Positions 62,736-64,000 of a DNA stretch of 64,000 nt are shown one piece after another. The stretch spans positions 3,596,001 to 3,660,000 of the forward strand of contig JASISA010000025.1 in assembly GCA_031771865.1 (NCBI GenBank). The letters are read 5' to 3'. Numbering within the stretch: the stretch's first letter is position 1; every line of letters begins with the position of its first letter. Under the pieces are notes generated by a model that made no database searches, was not told the origin of the DNA, and saw nothing but the letters and a program-made list of their open reading frames with translations. This DNA comes from Nothophaeocryptopus gaeumannii (taxonomy: Eukaryota > Ascomycota > Dothideomycetes > Mycosphaerellales > Mycosphaerellaceae). The position numbers were made by a program, and so were the translations under genes.

Positions 62736-63338
62736 ATGCCCAGTCTGACAAAAGAAGACCTTTTCTCCCTCCTCGAGTCCTGCGAAGAAGGCGACTGTCC
62801 GATCTGCATGCAGGAGATCACGCAGCCCGCCACCCAGACTCTTCGATTTTCTATGATGATCACTACCTTACGATCCCATGGCTTACCCTCGACTTCCTCA
62901 TCGACAGCGAACTAGTGCGCCACCGCCTCGAACTCGAATTCTCCAACAAACGCCGCTCTGACCTCAAGCCTCATCCACCCCGCAACAACGCTCGTGCAGT
63001 TGTCAACTACTTCGCCCTCCTCCCTTACGCCATAGCCGCAATCCTCTACATTCGCCCCACCTAGCGCGAGCACCTAGCTCCAAACGATGTATGCCAGGAG
63101 GAGTGGAAGGTCACAGCTTCTCTCATTGAGCGTGTACTGCGCAGACACGGCGGCATGGAGATGTGGAGCAGAGGCTTGCATTGAACGCTTGGAGAGGTCA
63201 CCGGGAGGACTTTTCGGGAGATTGGATGGAGATATTCTGCACCTGAGTACCGAGCAGATGTGAGGAATGCGCATGGGAGGTTTCGGGACGATCTGTGGGA
63301 TGTGATTGGGTTGGTTGTGCTAAGGGCGAGGAGGGTGC
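62736..63338 (+). pseudogene. Broken RING-type gene
   Basis: ATG 62736 begins MPSLTKEDLFSLLESCEE, then DCPICMQEITQPATQTL, the first zinc-ligand pair of a RING. The rest of the RING (His, later Cys pairs) is missing, and the sequence shifts frame into DDHYLTIPWLTLDFLIDSEL, VRHRLELEFSNKRRSDLK and YFALLPYAIAAILYIRPT (stop at 63062-63064). A further family-like stretch (WRYSAPEYRADVRNAHGRFR and DDLWDVIGLVVLRARRVL) ends near 63338 after additional breaks. I read this as the remnant of one gene, partly deleted and frameshifted. Introns could explain some, but not all, of the frame changes. Confidence 0.5.
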
Positions 63339-63897
63339 TTTGAGAGAGGAAACAGAGAAGTCGCTGCCAAGATTAAGCCGAGAAGAATTGGACCGGAGGA
63401 GGACGCTGAGCGGGGTTAAGGATATGTTGCTGGTAGAGTCATGCAGCTGCACGGCGAGGCGAAAGAGGGATGAAGTGGAGACAACTGAGATCACCGTTGG
63501 TGTTGATGTCAAGCCCAGTCTGGATCACGCAAGCTTAGCATAATTGAGCCTGGATTGCATAGCTGAGAACACACTGAATCGGTATTGTTTGATAATTCAC
63601 TACACTGTCGCTGAGCAGAGGGCGAAATAGAATCCTTTCAACCTCGATTTGAACGTGGATTGACACAATGTGAGTTTGTATCGCACGTTCTACACAGATC
63701 ATGCAATGATGTCATGGCAGTGGATGGTCATCGTCAATGGTCCGTGCTTATTCACATGCACAACGCGAACCCTAGCCCGCGCTTCCCGCCGTGACTTGCA
63801 GAAGCAACCTACGTAAGACATCAACATCTCATGCGTGTTAAACCTCAACGTCCATTATCCGTCATCACCACTCATCGTACATTACAATACAAGCGCT
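63339..63897. other. Intergenic region upstream of the last gene
   Basis: About 560 bp, probably the promoter of the gene starting at 63898. Short frames only. Confidence 0.4.
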
Positions 63898-64000
63898 ATG
63901 GCTCTTCCAACGAAGCCCGCCTTCCTCGCACACCTCGACACTGTGAGGGCCAGCGCCGCACTACCGCTGCGCCCGGCCAAGACCGCCCGCTCGAATGAGA
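63898..64000 (+). CDS. Start of an unknown gene, cut by window end
   Basis: ATG 63898 follows a CA-rich, fungal-style leader (CATTACAATACAAGCGCT) and opens a frame that stays free of stops to base 64000: MALPTKPAFLAHLDTVRA, then a Pro/Arg-rich stretch. Thirty-four codons are visible, too few to name a family. Confidence 0.45.
   Translation, partial: MALPTKPAFLAHLDTVRASAALPLRPAKTARSNE

Noticed and set aside
1..64000. CRISPR array, rRNA, bacterial operon, riboswitch or secondary-metabolite core enzyme
   Set aside because: No regular spaced repeats, no rRNA core sequence, and no PKS, NRPS or terpene synthase motifs were found; the gene structure is eukaryotic.

Overview
The window looks like nuclear DNA of a filamentous ascomycete (Pezizomycotina). 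A Dothideomycete is my best guess, but nothing seen here proves the class. The evidence is short GT-AG introns (about 46-67 nt, several with CTRAC-like branch sites), genes on both strands without operons, a fungal three-domain tRNA ligase, an Ssk2/SskB-type MAPKKK, a DUF3176 membrane protein, secreted GH3 and cysteine-rich proteins, a LINE, and premature stops of the kind left by C-to-T decay.

Layout. 1-5 kb: 3' part of a bHLH regulator (Rtg3/SREBP-like), a 2.6-kb tail-to-tail gap, COX19, and a small frameshifted gene. 5.66-8.84 kb: a 5'-truncated, disabled LINE bounded by a perfect 16-bp target-site duplication. 8.9-23 kb: a small unknown ORF, the osmostress MAPKKK, a THO-complex WD40 protein, an 844-residue fungal protein with a possible HicA-like C-terminus, a doubtful decayed gene, and a DUF3176 gene broken by one frameshift. 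23.8-30.5 kb: a three-exon secreted cysteine-rich protein, an 8-bp minisatellite, tRNA ligase, a remnant of a MetE-like gene and an acyl-CoA dehydrogenase. 31-45 kb: a decay-rich island with one intact four-repeat Myb-like gene, a paralogue carrying a single stop, an amino-acid/choline permease pseudogene, half an amine oxidase, an intact kinase-like/PHD fusion, a secreted protein, a dead methyltransferase and a decayed unknown gene. 45-54 kb: polyamine oxidase, a divergent kinase-like protein, aquaporin, NmrA-like protein, NTF2-like protein and kynurenine formamidase. 55-64 kb: secreted GH3 beta-glucosidase, mitochondrial-type rhomboid protease, a coiled-coil protein, a RING protein with a broken RING-like neighbour, and the start of one more gene.

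How they fit together. Housekeeping genes (COX19, MAPKKK, THO subunit, tRNA ligase, rhomboid) are intact and frame the window. Between them lie accessory genes, of which at least seven are broken. The permease and half amine oxidase lie side by side on one strand and may be the remains of an amine-uptake and oxidation pair. Most starts were moved to the first plausible ATG, because several longer frames open with TTG or GTG.
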